64,000 bases of DNA from Oscillospiraceae bacterium (GCA_003526845.1 DPVM01000007.1:62001-126000); one strand, 5' to 3'; numbered from the stretch's first letter, positions 9,249-18,663 are shown. Translations and numbers: made by a program. Notes: generated by a model not told the origin, from the letters alone.

Positions 9249-10583
9249 ATGTCTTATGTTGACGAAGTATTAGAGTATGTAAACAAAAAAGACTACAACG
9301 AAAAAGAATTTTTGCAAGCAGTCGGTGAGGTTTTGAACTCACTCAGACCGGTAATCGACGCTAACGAGGAAAAATTCCGCAAGGTTGCTCTTCTTGAAAG
9401 ATTGATTGAGCCGGAAAGAATTCTTCGCTTCCGTGTTCCGTGGATTGACGATAAAGGTCAGGTTCATGTAAACAGAGGCTACCGTGTTCAGTTCAACTCG
9501 GCAATCGGTCCTTACAAGGGCGGATTGAGACTTCACCCAAGCGTAAACCTCGGTATTGTTAAATTCCTCGGTTTTGAGCAAATTTTCAAAAACTCACTTA
9601 CAGGACTTCCTATCGGCGGCGGTAAAGGCGGTTCGGATTTCGATCCCAAGGGCAAAAGTGACAGAGAAATTATGATGTTCTGTCAAAGCTTTATGACCGA
9701 GCTTTGCAAGGTAATCGGTGCCGACACCGATGTTCCGGCAGGTGATATTGGTACAGGTGCAAGAGAAATCGGCTATATGTTCGGTCAATACAAGAGAATC
9801 CGTGGCACATACGAAGGTGTTCTTACCGGTAAGGGTCTTTCGTACGGCGGTTCACTTGCAAGAACAGAAGCAACCGGCTATGGTCTCCTTTATTTCACAG
9901 AGGAAATGCTTAAATGCAACGGCATTGATATTAAGGGCAAAACAGTTTGTGTTTCAGGCTCCGGTAATGTTGCTATCTATGCTGTTGAAAAGGCAGAAAT
10001 GCTCGGCGCAAATGTTGTAACCGTTTCCGATTCAACAGGTTGGATTTATGATAAGGACGGCATCGATGTTGCTCTCCTTAAGGAAGTCAAAGAGGTTAAG
10101 AGAGCTAGACTTACAGAGTATGCAGCTGCCCGTCCGTCTGCCGAATATCATGAGGGCAGAGGAGTATGGCAGATTAAGTGCGACATTGCTCTTCCTTGCG
10201 CAACTCAAAACGAGCTTCTTCTTGACGATGCAAAAATGCTCGTTGAAAACGGCTGCATTGCCGTTGCAGAGGGTGCAAATATGCCTACAACACTTGAGGC
10301 TACAAAGTATCTTCAGCAGAATGGCGTTATGTTCGCTCCCGGTAAGGCTGCAAATGCAGGCGGTGTTGCTACATCGGCACTCGAAATGAGCCAAAACAGC
10401 GAAAGAATTTCTTGGACATTTGAAAAGGTTGACAAAAAGCTTAAAGATATTATGGTTAATATTTATCATAATGTTGATGATGCTGCAAAGAAATACAGCC
10501 TTGACGGTGACTATGTATCAGGTGCAAACATTGCCGGCTTTGAAAAGGTTGCAGATGCTATGATGGCACAGGGCATTGTTTGA
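9249..10583 (+). CDS. gdhA: Glutamate dehydrogenase (hexameric type)
   Basis: This 444-residue enzyme interconverts 2-oxoglutarate plus ammonia and glutamate. The substrate-binding region KGGLRLHPSVN and the active-site lysine K126 in PIGGGKGGSDFDP match the Clostridium symbiosum-type hexameric enzyme. The nucleotide fold begins near VCVSGSGNVA. Length is normal. NADP preference is the usual expectation for this subgroup but was not tested. The gene is monocistronic, with its own promoter and terminator. Together with acn and icd at 23-26 kb it would turn citrate into glutamate. Confidence 0.95.
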   Translation: MSYVDEVLEYVNKKDYNEKEFLQAVGEVLNSLRPVIDANEEKFRKVALLERLIEPERILRFRVPWIDDKGQVHVNRGYRVQFNSAIGPYKGGLRLHPSVNLGIVKFLGFEQIFKNSLTGLPIGGGKGGSDFDPKGKSDREIMMFCQSFMTELCKVIGADTDVPAGDIGTGAREIGYMFGQYKRIRGTYEGVLTGKGLSYGGSLARTEATGYGLLYFTEEMLKCNGIDIKGKTVCVSGSGNVAIYAVEKAEMLGANVVTVSDSTGWIYDKDGIDVALLKEVKEVKRARLTEYAAARPSAEYHEGRGVWQIKCDIALPCATQNELLLDDAKMLVENGCIAVAEGANMPTTLEATKYLQQNGVMFAPGKAANAGGVATSALEMSQNSERISWTFEKVDKKLKDIMVNIYHNVDDAAKKYSLDGDYVSGANIAGFEKVADAMMAQGIV

Positions 10584-10613
10584 TTTGAGTCTTTAATCAA
10601 ATTCGCAAAAATT

Positions 10614-10649
10614 AAACGCATCGCGGTATTAACCGTGATGCGTTTTTTT
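10614..10649 (+). terminator. Terminator of gdhA
   Basis: ACGCATCGCGGT and ACCGTGATGCGT form a stem with one wobble pair, followed by a run of seven T. It is an intrinsic terminator 30 bp after the gdhA stop. Confidence 0.85.
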
Positions 10650-10695
10650 GTGTTTATGCGTTTATGCGTTTGTGTGTTTGTATTATTGCATAATA

Positions 10696-11757
10696 TCACA
10701 TTGTTATTATCTTACTGCGCTGTTCCTCGCCGCATTTTTTCGGCGGTGCAAAACCAAGACTGTAAATGTCCGTCATTTCACATTCCTTTTCAAATGCGCG
10801 TTTAACTTCGTCGCTTTTGTCTGCAATATCGCCGTATTTGGCTATAATGGGCAAATTTGCGGCTTTTTTTATTTGCGGCAATAATAACTTGCCTCGCTCG
10901 CTAAACCCCAAAATATGCAAATATTGCGGCTCTTTGCTGTCGCTCTTGCTTATTCGGAGATATGCACGCAATATAACTCGCCTTATTCTTGCCATTGTGT
11001 AGCGCTTCGTTTTGACTTTTTCGTATATTTCATCAAGCGTTGTCGAACTTCTGACTGCCTCAACGATTCTGTTTTCAAGTCCCTCCGACACATCGTCGAT
11101 TTGCGCAAAATCAGCCGCCGTCATTGTCCGCAGTTTGTAAAGCACTGCTCTTTCACAGTTCTTCAGTGTGCAGATTTCACTTTGCGGCAAGCGCTTGCGT
11201 ATCTCACTTGCACTGTATTCCTCATCGTCGCTGTCATGTCCCTTGCCGATTCGTTTTATCACCGTCGGCTTAAGGCTCGTGTATGTCAAATATTCGATTG
11301 CCAAAATGTTGTTCGGTTTGTCGAGAATAGGGGAGCCTACGGCGTTTTTGCGTGCCGTCGGGTACGATACTCCTTTTGCAAGCTCCGCCTTGATTTGGGC
11401 GTCTTTTTCCTTGATTTTGTCGGCAACAGCTCTCAACTCGTCAACATTTTCGCATTCTGCGCCGAAAGCAATTGAATCGCAAATTCCCGTGCCCTCAAGA
11501 ATTTTCACTCCTGCCTTGGCGTATCCCTGAGCCGACAGCGTGGAGCATACACCCGGTATCTCAATCACAATATCCGCGCCGTTTTCAACAGCCGTTTTTG
11601 CGCGAGTGTATTTGTCATACACCGCAAACTCACCGCGCTGAACAAAATTTCCGCTCATGGCGCATATTACAAAATCGTTTTCCTTTTTTACCGATTCTAT
11701 CAAATACCGGTGTCCCTTGTGAAAAGGGTTGAATTCGCAAATTATACCGAAAATCAT
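10696..11757 (-). CDS. tmcAL: tRNA(Met) cytidine acetate ligase (YlbM/TmcAL)
   Basis: The chosen ATG gives 353 residues and starts MIFGIICEFNPFHKGHRYLI, which contains the HxGH-type nucleotidyltransferase motif. SGNFVQRGE is also typical of the family. B. subtilis TmcAL makes N4-acetylcytidine at the wobble base of elongator tRNA-Met from acetate and ATP. The frame is open 12 codons further upstream, but AAGGA lies 8 bp before this ATG, and the conserved domain starts there. Acetate is its substrate, and acetate kinase is transcribed divergently next door; that pairing may be chance. Confidence 0.88.
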   Translation of the reverse strand: MIFGIICEFNPFHKGHRYLIESVKKENDFVICAMSGNFVQRGEFAVYDKYTRAKTAVENGADIVIEIPGVCSTLSAQGYAKAGVKILEGTGICDSIAFGAECENVDELRAVADKIKEKDAQIKAELAKGVSYPTARKNAVGSPILDKPNNILAIEYLTYTSLKPTVIKRIGKGHDSDDEEYSASEIRKRLPQSEICTLKNCERAVLYKLRTMTAADFAQIDDVSEGLENRIVEAVRSSTTLDEIYEKVKTKRYTMARIRRVILRAYLRISKSDSKEPQYLHILGFSERGKLLLPQIKKAANLPIIAKYGDIADKSDEVKRAFEKECEMTDIYSLGFAPPKKCGEEQRSKIITM

Positions 11758-11786
11758 AAAAATATCCTTAATTTGAAGTTTTTCTC

Positions 11787-11816
11787 TTGACATTTGTATG
11801 TTATATACTATATTAT
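11787..11816 (+). promoter_or_regulatory. Promoter of ackA
   Basis: A perfect TTGACA at 11787 is followed by TATATT at 11809 (16-bp spacing) or TATTAT at 11811 (18-bp spacing). It lies about 45 bp before the ackA ribosome site. Confidence 0.7.
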
Positions 11817-11856
11817 ATATTTTATAAAGTTATATTTCAAGTGTGGAGGGAATATT

Positions 11857-13080
11857 TTGAAAATTTTAGTTATAAACTGCGGCAGTTCATCGCTTAAATA
11901 TCAGCTTATGGATATGTCCGACGAATCTGTTCTTTGCAAAGGCGCTATAGAAAGAATCGGCTTGCCGATTTCGGGCGGCGAGGAAAATGTAATCATCAAA
12001 GTAAACGGTGAAAAATATACATACGATAAAGAGCTTCCGACTCATGTCGACGCTTTCAACGAAGTTAAATACATTATTTCTGAGGGCGAACATAAGGTTG
12101 TTGACAGCTTTGATGAAATTGACGCCATTGGTCACAGAGTTGTGCAAGGCGGCTCAATTTTCCATAAATCTGTTCTTGTTGATGAGCAGGCTGCTGCCGG
12201 TGTTAAAAAGCTCGGTCCTTTGGCTCCGCTTCACAACCCCGCAAACCTTCAGGGCTATGAGGCTTGCCTTGCGGTTGTAGGCCCCGATGTTCCGCAGGTT
12301 TTCGTTTTCGACACCGCGTTTCATTCAACAATGCCGCCAAAGGCTTATATGTATGCTCTTCCTTATGAGTATTACGAAAAATATGCCGTTCGTCGTTACG
12401 GCTTCCACGGCACATCTCACAAGTTTGTTTCTCAAAGAGTTGCGGACAAAATGGGCAAAGATATTAAAGATTTGAAACTCATCACATGCCACCTCGGCAA
12501 CGGCTCATCAATCGCCGCTATCGAATACGGCAAAGTTGTTGATACATCAATGGGCTTCACTCCTCTTGACGGCTTTATGATGGGTACACGCTCCGGCGGA
12601 GTTGACCCTTCGGCTGTAACATACATCATGAAACAGGAAAATCTCACTCCGGACGAGATGGATACAATCCTCAACAAAAAATCGGGTGTAAACGCTATTT
12701 CCGGTGTTTCGTCGGATGACAGAGATATTTGCGCTGCACAAAATGCCGGCAACGAAAGAGCAACACTTGCTCACGAAATGCAGGCTTACGAAATCGCAAA
12801 GTTCATCGGCTCATATGTTGCCGCAATGAACGGCGTTGACGCAATTGTTTTCACCGGAGGTATCGGCGAAAACGGCTTCTGGCTCAGGTCAAAGGTTTGC
12901 TCATATCTCGGATTCCTCGGCGTTCATATCAATGAGTCGCTCAACCAGCAAACCGTTAAAGGCGCAGAGGCAGAGCTTACCGATCCAGAAGACAGAGTAA
13001 GAGTATTTATCCTTGCAACAGATGAGGAACTTATGATTGCCAAGGATACCGAAAAAATCGTTATGTCTTTAAATAAGTAA
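11857..13080 (+). CDS. ackA: Acetate kinase
   Basis: This 407-residue enzyme transfers phosphate between acetyl phosphate and ADP, the last ATP-yielding step of acetate formation. Family signatures are VINCGSSSLKYQL at the N terminus, GFHGTSHKFV, HLGNGSS and FTGGIGENG. The frame is open to 11794, but the conserved protein begins at a TTG at 11857, with GGAGGG just upstream, so a TTG start is called. No phosphotransacetylase gene is in the window. A small PC4-like gene follows 36 bp later. Confidence 0.95.
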   Translation: MKILVINCGSSSLKYQLMDMSDESVLCKGAIERIGLPISGGEENVIIKVNGEKYTYDKELPTHVDAFNEVKYIISEGEHKVVDSFDEIDAIGHRVVQGGSIFHKSVLVDEQAAAGVKKLGPLAPLHNPANLQGYEACLAVVGPDVPQVFVFDTAFHSTMPPKAYMYALPYEYYEKYAVRRYGFHGTSHKFVSQRVADKMGKDIKDLKLITCHLGNGSSIAAIEYGKVVDTSMGFTPLDGFMMGTRSGGVDPSAVTYIMKQENLTPDEMDTILNKKSGVNAISGVSSDDRDICAAQNAGNERATLAHEMQAYEIAKFIGSYVAAMNGVDAIVFTGGIGENGFWLRSKVCSYLGFLGVHINESLNQQTVKGAEAELTDPEDRVRVFILATDEELMIAKDTEKIVMSLNK

Positions 13081-13116
13081 TTATTTTAAATAAAATCTAC
13101 AAAGGAGGATAAAACA

Positions 13117-13332
13117 ATGCCGGAAATTAAGTATGAAATCACAGAACATTTGGGAGTTATTTCCGAAACAGCAAGAGGCTGGACACGCGAAGTAAATATG
13201 ATTTCATGGAATGGTCGTGAGCCAAAGGTTGACATCAGAGATTGGTCACCGGAGCATGACAAAATGAGCAAGGGCTTGACTTTCACTAAGGATGAATTGG
13301 TTGAGCTCACCAAAATTGTTGAAAAGCTATAA
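13117..13332 (+). CDS. PC4/YdbC-like single-strand DNA-binding protein
   Basis: This 71-residue protein has a strong AAAGGAGG ribosome site. The pattern ISETARGWTREVNMISWNGR followed by DIRDWSPEHDKMSKG matches the bacterial PC4-like YdbC family. Those proteins form dimers that bind single-stranded nucleic acid; the cellular role is not settled. It probably shares the ackA promoter. Confidence 0.85.
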   Translation: MPEIKYEITEHLGVISETARGWTREVNMISWNGREPKVDIRDWSPEHDKMSKGLTFTKDELVELTKIVEKL

Positions 13333-13349
13333 TTCTTTATACTATTCAT

Positions 13350-13378
13350 AAGGGCAGCTTATCAAGTTGCCCTTGCAA
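13350..13378 (+). terminator. Weak terminator-like hairpin
   Basis: AAGGGCAGCTT and AAGTTGCCCTT form an 11-bp stem with a 3-base loop. The following T tract is short (AATTTTG), so termination may be partial. It separates the PC4-like gene from alaS. Confidence 0.5.
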
Positions 13379-13445
13379 TTTTGTATAGCATTAATTAAAT
13401 TGATTACATTTTGCGCATAATATGTGCAGAATTGAGGTATATAAA

Positions 13446-16076
13446 ATGGAATGGACATCATTAAACGATTTGAGAGAAAAATATCTTTCATTCTTTGAAA
13501 GCAAAGGGCATCTTCGCTTGCCTTCATTCTCTCTTGTGCCTAACGGAGATAAAAGTTTGCTTCTTATCAACTCCGGTATGGCACCGATGAAAAAATATTT
13601 TACCGGCGAGGTTACTCCGCCGCGTACAAGGGTTACAACATGCCAAAAGTGTATTCGTACACCCGATATTGAGCAGGTCGGCAAAACCGACCGCCACGGC
13701 ACATTTTTTGAAATGCTCGGCAACTTCTCGTTCGGCGATTATTTCAAAAAAGAGGCAACAGCTTGGGCGTGGGAGTTTTGCACAAAAACTCTCGAACTTC
13801 CTGTAGACAAGCTCTATGTCACAATTTATGAAAACGATGACGAGGCATTTGATATTTGGACAAAGCAAAACGGCGTTGACCCGTCGCACATTGTCCGCCT
13901 CGGCAAAGAGGATAACTTCTGGGAGCACGGCTCGGGTCCTTGCGGTCCCTGCTCGGAGATTTATTTTGACCGCGGCGAAAAATACGGCTGCGGCTCTCCC
14001 GATTGCGGTCCCGGTTGCGAGTGCGACAGATATGTTGAGTTTTGGAACAATGTTTTCAGCCAATTCAATAATGACGGCAACGGCAATTATACCGAACTTG
14101 CTCAAAAGAATATCGACACAGGTATGGGCCTTGAAAGGCTTGCTTGCATTATGCAGGGTGTAGATAATATTTTCGAGGTTGATACCGTTCAAAACATTAT
14201 GAAAAAAGTCAGCGAGATTTCGGGTGCAAAATATCACGAAAACGATAAGCACGATGTTTCGCTCCGCGTTATTACAGACCATGTTCGTTCCGCAACATTT
14301 ATGATCGGCGACGGTGTTATTCCGTCAAACAACGGCAGAGGCTATGTTCTTCGCCGCCTTATCAGACGCGCTTGCCGTCACGGCAGACTTTTGGGTGTCA
14401 ACGAGCCGTTCCTTTACAAGGTTTGCGACACTGTTATTCACGAAAATCATGTTGCTTATCCCGAACTTGCCGATAAGGCAGAGCTTATTAAAAAGGTTAT
14501 CCACTCCGAGGAGGAGTCTTTCGGAAAAACAATCGACGCAGGTCTTGCTCTTCTTGACGAATATATCGCCAACACAAATGGCTCTGTTTTCTCGGGTGAG
14601 GATGCGTTTAAGCTCAACGATACTTACGGCTTTCCGCTTGATTTGACAAAGGATGTCCTTGAGGAAAAGGGTATGACCGTTGACGAAGAGGAATTCAATA
14701 AACTCCTTGCAAATCAAAAGGCAACCGCACGCGCAGCCCGCAAGGATGCCGGTGCAGACGCTTGGAAGGGCAATTCAGTAAAAATCAAAACCGATGCAAC
14801 AGAGTTCCTCGGCTACACCGATTTCACATGTAACGCTGTTGTAAAGGCGATTGTTAATAATGACGGCGAGCTTGTTGATATGCTCGGCGCAGGCGAGCAG
14901 GGAACAGTCGTTCTCGACAAAACGGTCTTTTATGCAATGTCGGGCGGTCAGGTAGGCGATACCGGCGTCATCACCTCGGGCGATGATAATTCGTTCGCAG
15001 TTGCCGATACTGCTAAAAATGACGATAAAATTTATCTCCACAGAGGTTCCGTTTCAAATGGTGTAATTTCGGTAGGGGACAAGGTTGTCGCAAAAATTGA
15101 TGCCGACAGGCGTAAATCAATTATGCGCAACCATACTGGTGCTCACCTTCTTCAAGCCGCACTGCGCGATGTTCTCGGCACTCATGTCGAGCAGGCAGGC
15201 CAGCTTGTCAACGAAAGCGAAATTCGTTTCGACTTCACTCATTTTAACGCTCTCACCGCTGAAGAAATCGCAAAGGTTGAATCACTCGTCAACGATTTCA
15301 TCATGAGCGCGTCACCTGTTACAATGCAGGAAATGCCGATTGAAGAGGCTAAAAAAATGGGCGCAATGATGCTTTTCGGCGAAAAATACGGCGATATTGT
15401 CCGCGTTGTTAAAGCAGGCGACTTTTCGACCGAATTTTGCGGCGGTACTCATGTTTCAAACAGCGGTCAGCTCGGCTTGTTTAAAATCACAAGCGAGGCT
15501 TCCGTTGCTTCGGGTGTAAGAAGAATTACAGCCGTAACGGGCAGCAACCTTCTTGCTCTTGCCAATGATAACGAAAAACTTATCAAGGGTCTTGCCGCAA
15601 CACTCAAAACAGGCGAGAATGAACTTGAATCAAAGGTTGACGCTCTCGTTGCAAAAGATAGGTCAAACGAAAAAGAAATTGTTGCGCTTAATGCAGAAAT
15701 CACAAAGCTTAAGAGCGCAGATATGTTCAAAACACCCGAAAAAATCGGCGATATTGAGGTGTTCACTGCAAGGGTTGATGGCTCTACTCCCGATGCTTTG
15801 CGCTCAATGGGCGATGATTTAAAGGCATCAAACGATAATGCGGTTGCAGTTATCGCCGGTGCAAACGGCGCAAAGGCTACAATCGTTGCAATCTGCGGTA
15901 AAAATGCAATTGCCGCCGGTGTCAAAGCGGGTGATGTTGTCCGCGAAGTTGCAAAACTTGCAGGCGGTGGCGGCGGCGGTCGTCCCGATTCCGCTATGGC
16001 AGGTGCAAAGGATGTTTCTAAGCTTGACGATGCTCTCTCTGCAGTGAGCGGCATTGTTAAAAATATTATCGGCTGA
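13446..16076 (+). CDS. alaS: Alanyl-tRNA synthetase
   Basis: This 876-residue protein has the normal domain order: class II catalytic core, editing domain and C-terminal C-Ala domain. MEWTSLNDLREKYLSFFES starts the core. The editing site shows HTGAHLLQAAL and later FCGGTHVSNSG. The glycine-rich GGGGGGRPDSAMAGAK is the C-Ala signature. It charges tRNA-Ala and edits mischarged serine and glycine. The start at 13446 fits the family and has GAGGT upstream; the frame is open 8 codons earlier without support. HIT and phosphoribosyltransferase genes follow closely. Confidence 0.96.
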   Translation: MEWTSLNDLREKYLSFFESKGHLRLPSFSLVPNGDKSLLLINSGMAPMKKYFTGEVTPPRTRVTTCQKCIRTPDIEQVGKTDRHGTFFEMLGNFSFGDYFKKEATAWAWEFCTKTLELPVDKLYVTIYENDDEAFDIWTKQNGVDPSHIVRLGKEDNFWEHGSGPCGPCSEIYFDRGEKYGCGSPDCGPGCECDRYVEFWNNVFSQFNNDGNGNYTELAQKNIDTGMGLERLACIMQGVDNIFEVDTVQNIMKKVSEISGAKYHENDKHDVSLRVITDHVRSATFMIGDGVIPSNNGRGYVLRRLIRRACRHGRLLGVNEPFLYKVCDTVIHENHVAYPELADKAELIKKVIHSEEESFGKTIDAGLALLDEYIANTNGSVFSGEDAFKLNDTYGFPLDLTKDVLEEKGMTVDEEEFNKLLANQKATARAARKDAGADAWKGNSVKIKTDATEFLGYTDFTCNAVVKAIVNNDGELVDMLGAGEQGTVVLDKTVFYAMSGGQVGDTGVITSGDDNSFAVADTAKNDDKIYLHRGSVSNGVISVGDKVVAKIDADRRKSIMRNHTGAHLLQAALRDVLGTHVEQAGQLVNESEIRFDFTHFNALTAEEIAKVESLVNDFIMSASPVTMQEMPIEEAKKMGAMMLFGEKYGDIVRVVKAGDFSTEFCGGTHVSNSGQLGLFKITSEASVASGVRRITAVTGSNLLALANDNEKLIKGLAATLKTGENELESKVDALVAKDRSNEKEIVALNAEITKLKSADMFKTPEKIGDIEVFTARVDGSTPDALRSMGDDLKASNDNAVAVIAGANGAKATIVAICGKNAIAAGVKAGDVVREVAKLAGGGGGGRPDSAMAGAKDVSKLDDALSAVSGIVKNIIG

Positions 16077-16098
16077 TATTCAGAGAAAGGATAAAACA

Positions 16099-16431
16099 AT
16101 GTGCGTTTTTTGTGAAATCATAAACGGCAACATCCCCTCAACAAAGGTTTACGAGGATGATATGATGGTTGCTTTTAAGGACTTGAATCCCGTTGCTCCC
16201 GTTCACATTCTCTGTGTTCCCAAGGAGCATATTGAGTCTGCAAACGCAATCACCGCAGAAAACAGTAAATATGTTGCTCATATTTTTGAAACAATTCCTG
16301 AAATTGCAAAATCTCAAAATGTTGAGTCATACAGAATTATCAACAACTGCGGTGAGGATGCGGGTCAAACCGTAAAGCATCTTCATTTCCATCTTATCGG
16401 TGGCGTAAATATGGGAGAAAAATTATTATGA
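16099..16431 (+). CDS. HIT-family nucleotide hydrolase (HinT-like)
   Basis: This 110-residue protein has the histidine-triad motif HLHFHLIGG near its C terminus. The N-terminal CVFCEIINGNIPSTKVYED is typical of the Hint branch. HinT hydrolyses AMP-linked amides, including aminoacyl-adenylates, so its position just after alaS is suggestive. It starts 22 bp after alaS with AAAGGAT upstream, and its stop overlaps the next start by 4 bp. The operon is probably alaS, this gene, then the phosphoribosyltransferase. Confidence 0.9.
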   Translation: MCVFCEIINGNIPSTKVYEDDMMVAFKDLNPVAPVHILCVPKEHIESANAITAENSKYVAHIFETIPEIAKSQNVESYRIINNCGEDAGQTVKHLHFHLIGGVNMGEKLL

Positions 16432-16973
16432 GCGAAAAAGAATATTACGAATTGCACATTGCGGGCTTAACCCGTAAACTTCAAAAATTCTCGGTAAGCG
16501 ACAGCCTCGATATTGCCGCATTCATCCTTTTTGGTGATGTTGAACTGACAGAGCATTGCGCAAGCGAGCTTTTGAAAAAAGTGCCGGAGTTTGATTATAT
16601 CGTCACTCCCGAGGCTAAATCAATTCCGCTTGCATATGAAATGAGCAGACTTTCGGGCAAAAAATATGTCGTTGCGCGCAAGGGCGTAAAGGTTTATATG
16701 GACAATCCTGTTAAGGTTACAGAAACTTCAATCACAACCCAAAAGGAGCAAACGCTTTATCTCGGTCATGAAGACGGCGATTTGCTCGACGGCAAAAGAG
16801 TTCTTATTGTCGATGATGTTATTTCAACGGGTGAAAGCCTCAAGGCTGTTCAAAAGCTTGTTAAAGCGTTCAACGGCAACATTGTCGCATCGTGCGCACC
16901 TCTTGCAGAGGGCGACAGTGCAGAGCGTGAAGATATTGTTTTCCTTGAAAAGTTGCCACTGTTTTTCAAGTAA
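16428..16973 (+). CDS. Phosphoribosyltransferase family protein (Apt/Xpt-like)
   Basis: This 181-residue protein has the PRPP-binding signature VLIVDDVISTGES. The rest resembles adenine or xanthine phosphoribosyltransferases, with VVARKGVKVYMDNP in the hood region. Such enzymes salvage purine bases using PRPP in the cytoplasm; the base used here cannot be decided. The start overlaps the HIT gene stop (ATGA), so translation is probably coupled. Confidence 0.8.
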   Translation: MSEKEYYELHIAGLTRKLQKFSVSDSLDIAAFILFGDVELTEHCASELLKKVPEFDYIVTPEAKSIPLAYEMSRLSGKKYVVARKGVKVYMDNPVKVTETSITTQKEQTLYLGHEDGDLLDGKRVLIVDDVISTGESLKAVQKLVKAFNGNIVASCAPLAEGDSAEREDIVFLEKLPLFFK

Positions 16974-17079
16974 TACATAAATTTTCAATAACTGCATAAT
17001 ATAAGCAAGTGTGAATATTTCAATTTGCTTGTGTTTATAAATTCAAAGTATTTTTATTTAACGAAAGGTTGTGAACTCT

Positions 17080-18027
17080 ATGAAAAAATACGATCAGCGT
17101 AAGGTAGTTCTTGTCGGTTGCGGTATGGTCGGTATGAGCTATGCTTATTCCGTACTTAACCAAAATATCTGCGATGAGCTTGTATTGATTGATGTCAACA
17201 AAAAGCGCGCAAGAGGTGAAGCCAACGACTTGGCTCAAGGCTTGCCGTTTGCACCGTCGTCAATGAAAATCAGCTCGGGCGAATATTCCGATTGTTCTGA
17301 TGCCGATTTGGTTGTTATCTGTGCAGGTGCAGCTCAGCACCCCGGCGAAAGCAGAAGAGATTTGCTCCAAAAGAATTACAAGGTTTTCAAATCAATAGTA
17401 AATCCTGTTGTTGAAAGCGGATTTAACGGTGTTTTCCTTGTTGCGTCAAACCCGGTCGATGTTATGACTCAAATTGTTTATGAGCTTTCCGGTTTCCCTG
17501 CCGGCAGGGTAGTAGGTTCCGGCACATCACTCGACTCTGCAAGGCTTCGCCATATGATGAGTGATTATTTCAATCTTAATCCGCGTAATGTTCACGCCTA
17601 TGTTATCGGCGAGCATGGCGACAGCGAGTTTGTTCCGTGGTCACAGTCAAGCGTTTCCGTAATGCCTCTTAACGAAATGAAGGAGAATTACCCGGACCTT
17701 GATGAAAATATGGCTACAATCGAGGAAAAAGTTCGCAACAGCGCATATGAAATCATCAATGATAAAGGCGCAACCTATTATGCAATCGGTATGGTCCTTG
17801 CAAGGCTTACACGCGCTATTTTGTTTGATGAAAACAGCATTTTCACCGTTTCTTCACTCCTTAAGGGTGAATACGGCGAAAAGGGTATCTATATCGGTGT
17901 TCCGAGTGTTGTCAACAGAAACGGCGTGCGTCAGATTGTTGAAATCGAGATGACAGACGAGGAGAAAGAAAAATTCAATCGCTCCTGCGCGGTAATCCGT
18001 CAGATGCTCAAGGAAATTGATTTATAA
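17080..18027 (+). CDS. ldh: L-lactate dehydrogenase
   Basis: This 315-residue enzyme reduces pyruvate to L-lactate with NADH. The nucleotide fold starts VVLVGCGMVGMSYAY. GAAQHPGESRRDL is the mobile loop, where the glutamine marks lactate rather than malate specificity. GEHGDSE carries the catalytic histidine. The ATG at 17080 is preferred because the in-frame GTG at 17071 sits only two bases after AAAGG. It is a single-gene unit with its own terminator. A near-match to a Rex site at 17010-17024 is discussed separately. Confidence 0.93.
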   Translation: MKKYDQRKVVLVGCGMVGMSYAYSVLNQNICDELVLIDVNKKRARGEANDLAQGLPFAPSSMKISSGEYSDCSDADLVVICAGAAQHPGESRRDLLQKNYKVFKSIVNPVVESGFNGVFLVASNPVDVMTQIVYELSGFPAGRVVGSGTSLDSARLRHMMSDYFNLNPRNVHAYVIGEHGDSEFVPWSQSSVSVMPLNEMKENYPDLDENMATIEEKVRNSAYEIINDKGATYYAIGMVLARLTRAILFDENSIFTVSSLLKGEYGEKGIYIGVPSVVNRNGVRQIVEIEMTDEEKEKFNRSCAVIRQMLKEIDL

Positions 18028-18054
18028 AATTTAATTGCAATAATGCAAAACAAA

Positions 18055-18087
18055 AGGGATACTGCTTGGCAGTATCCCTATTTTTTA
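18055..18087. terminator. Terminator between ldh and the XRE gene
   Basis: AGGGATACTGC and GCAGTATCCCT form a perfect 11-bp stem with a 3-base loop, followed by TATTTTTTATT. It can serve both convergent genes. Confidence 0.85.
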
Positions 18088-18088
18088 T

Positions 18089-18505
18089 TCAGTTTGACTG
18101 TTTCGGCAAAATTTTCTCAATAAATTCGCCGACCTTTTCCTTGTCCTCGCTGTTAAGCTGGCGGTATTTCATTATAATTAACTTTTCATTGTTTTGGAGT
18201 TTGCTCAAATATCGGTCGCCGTAAACATCTTCATTATATTTGTTGCCGTTTGCTACGGAAAAACGGTTGTCGCCTGACCTTGCAGTGTTGCCCATTAATG
18301 TGTCAAGGCTGATATTATACATTTGCGCAATTCTCACGAGCATATCCGGTTTTGGACTGCTCCTGCCGGTTTCCCACGAGCGATATGTGCTCGAATCATA
18401 CAGACCGAGCGCCTTCGCAACATCCTGTTGGCGCAAATCGTTTTTCTTTCTGTATGCAATAAGCATATCTTTGACTGTGTCTTTGACACTTGTTTTGTAA
18501 TCCAT
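18089..18505 (-). CDS. XRE-family transcriptional regulator
   Basis: This 138-residue protein has an N-terminal Cro/C1 helix-turn-helix at about residues 13-70 (LRQQDVAKALGL then STYRSWETGRSSPKPDML). A charged C-terminal part with no recognised domain follows. The ATG has GAGAGGGAT upstream. Its promoter is back-to-back with that of the secreted glucosaminidase-like protein, so that gene is a candidate target; this is inferred from position only. Confidence 0.85.
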   Translation of the reverse strand: MDYKTSVKDTVKDMLIAYRKKNDLRQQDVAKALGLYDSSTYRSWETGRSSPKPDMLVRIAQMYNISLDTLMGNTARSGDNRFSVANGNKYNEDVYGDRYLSKLQNNEKLIIMKYRQLNSEDKEKVGEFIEKILPKQSN

Positions 18506-18554
18506 ATAAATCCCTCTCTTAATCGGTGAAAATTGTTAACACCTTTATGTGACA

Positions 18555-18583
18555 ATTATACACTTATTACACCAAAATTTCAA
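18555..18583 (-). promoter_or_regulatory. Promoter of the XRE gene
   Basis: On the minus strand TTGAAA and TATAAT are separated by 17 bp, about 50 bp before the start codon. Confidence 0.65.
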
Positions 18584-18634
18584 GCAATATTTTCTTTTTT
18601 GACAACATAAATTATTACAATTTATACTGTTAAA

Positions 18635-18663
18635 TTGACAAAAGTATTAAAAAATGGTATCAT
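18635..18663 (+). promoter_or_regulatory. Promoter of the secreted glucosaminidase-like gene
   Basis: TTGACA and TATCAT are separated by 17 bp. The -35 is perfect. It lies about 50 bp before the start codon and faces away from the XRE promoter. Confidence 0.7.

Noticed and set aside
13333..13445. T-box or other riboswitch before alaS
   Set aside because: The gap is only 113 bp and holds a single simple hairpin without T-box sequence elements.
13524..14282. 252-codon minus-strand frame inside alaS
   Set aside because: It is antisense to the conserved AlaS core, has no ribosome site and no known motif.
15467..16099. 210-codon minus-strand frame over the 3' end of alaS
   Set aside because: Its Ala/Ser/Pro-rich content reflects the antisense of C-Ala coding sequence; alaS is certain.
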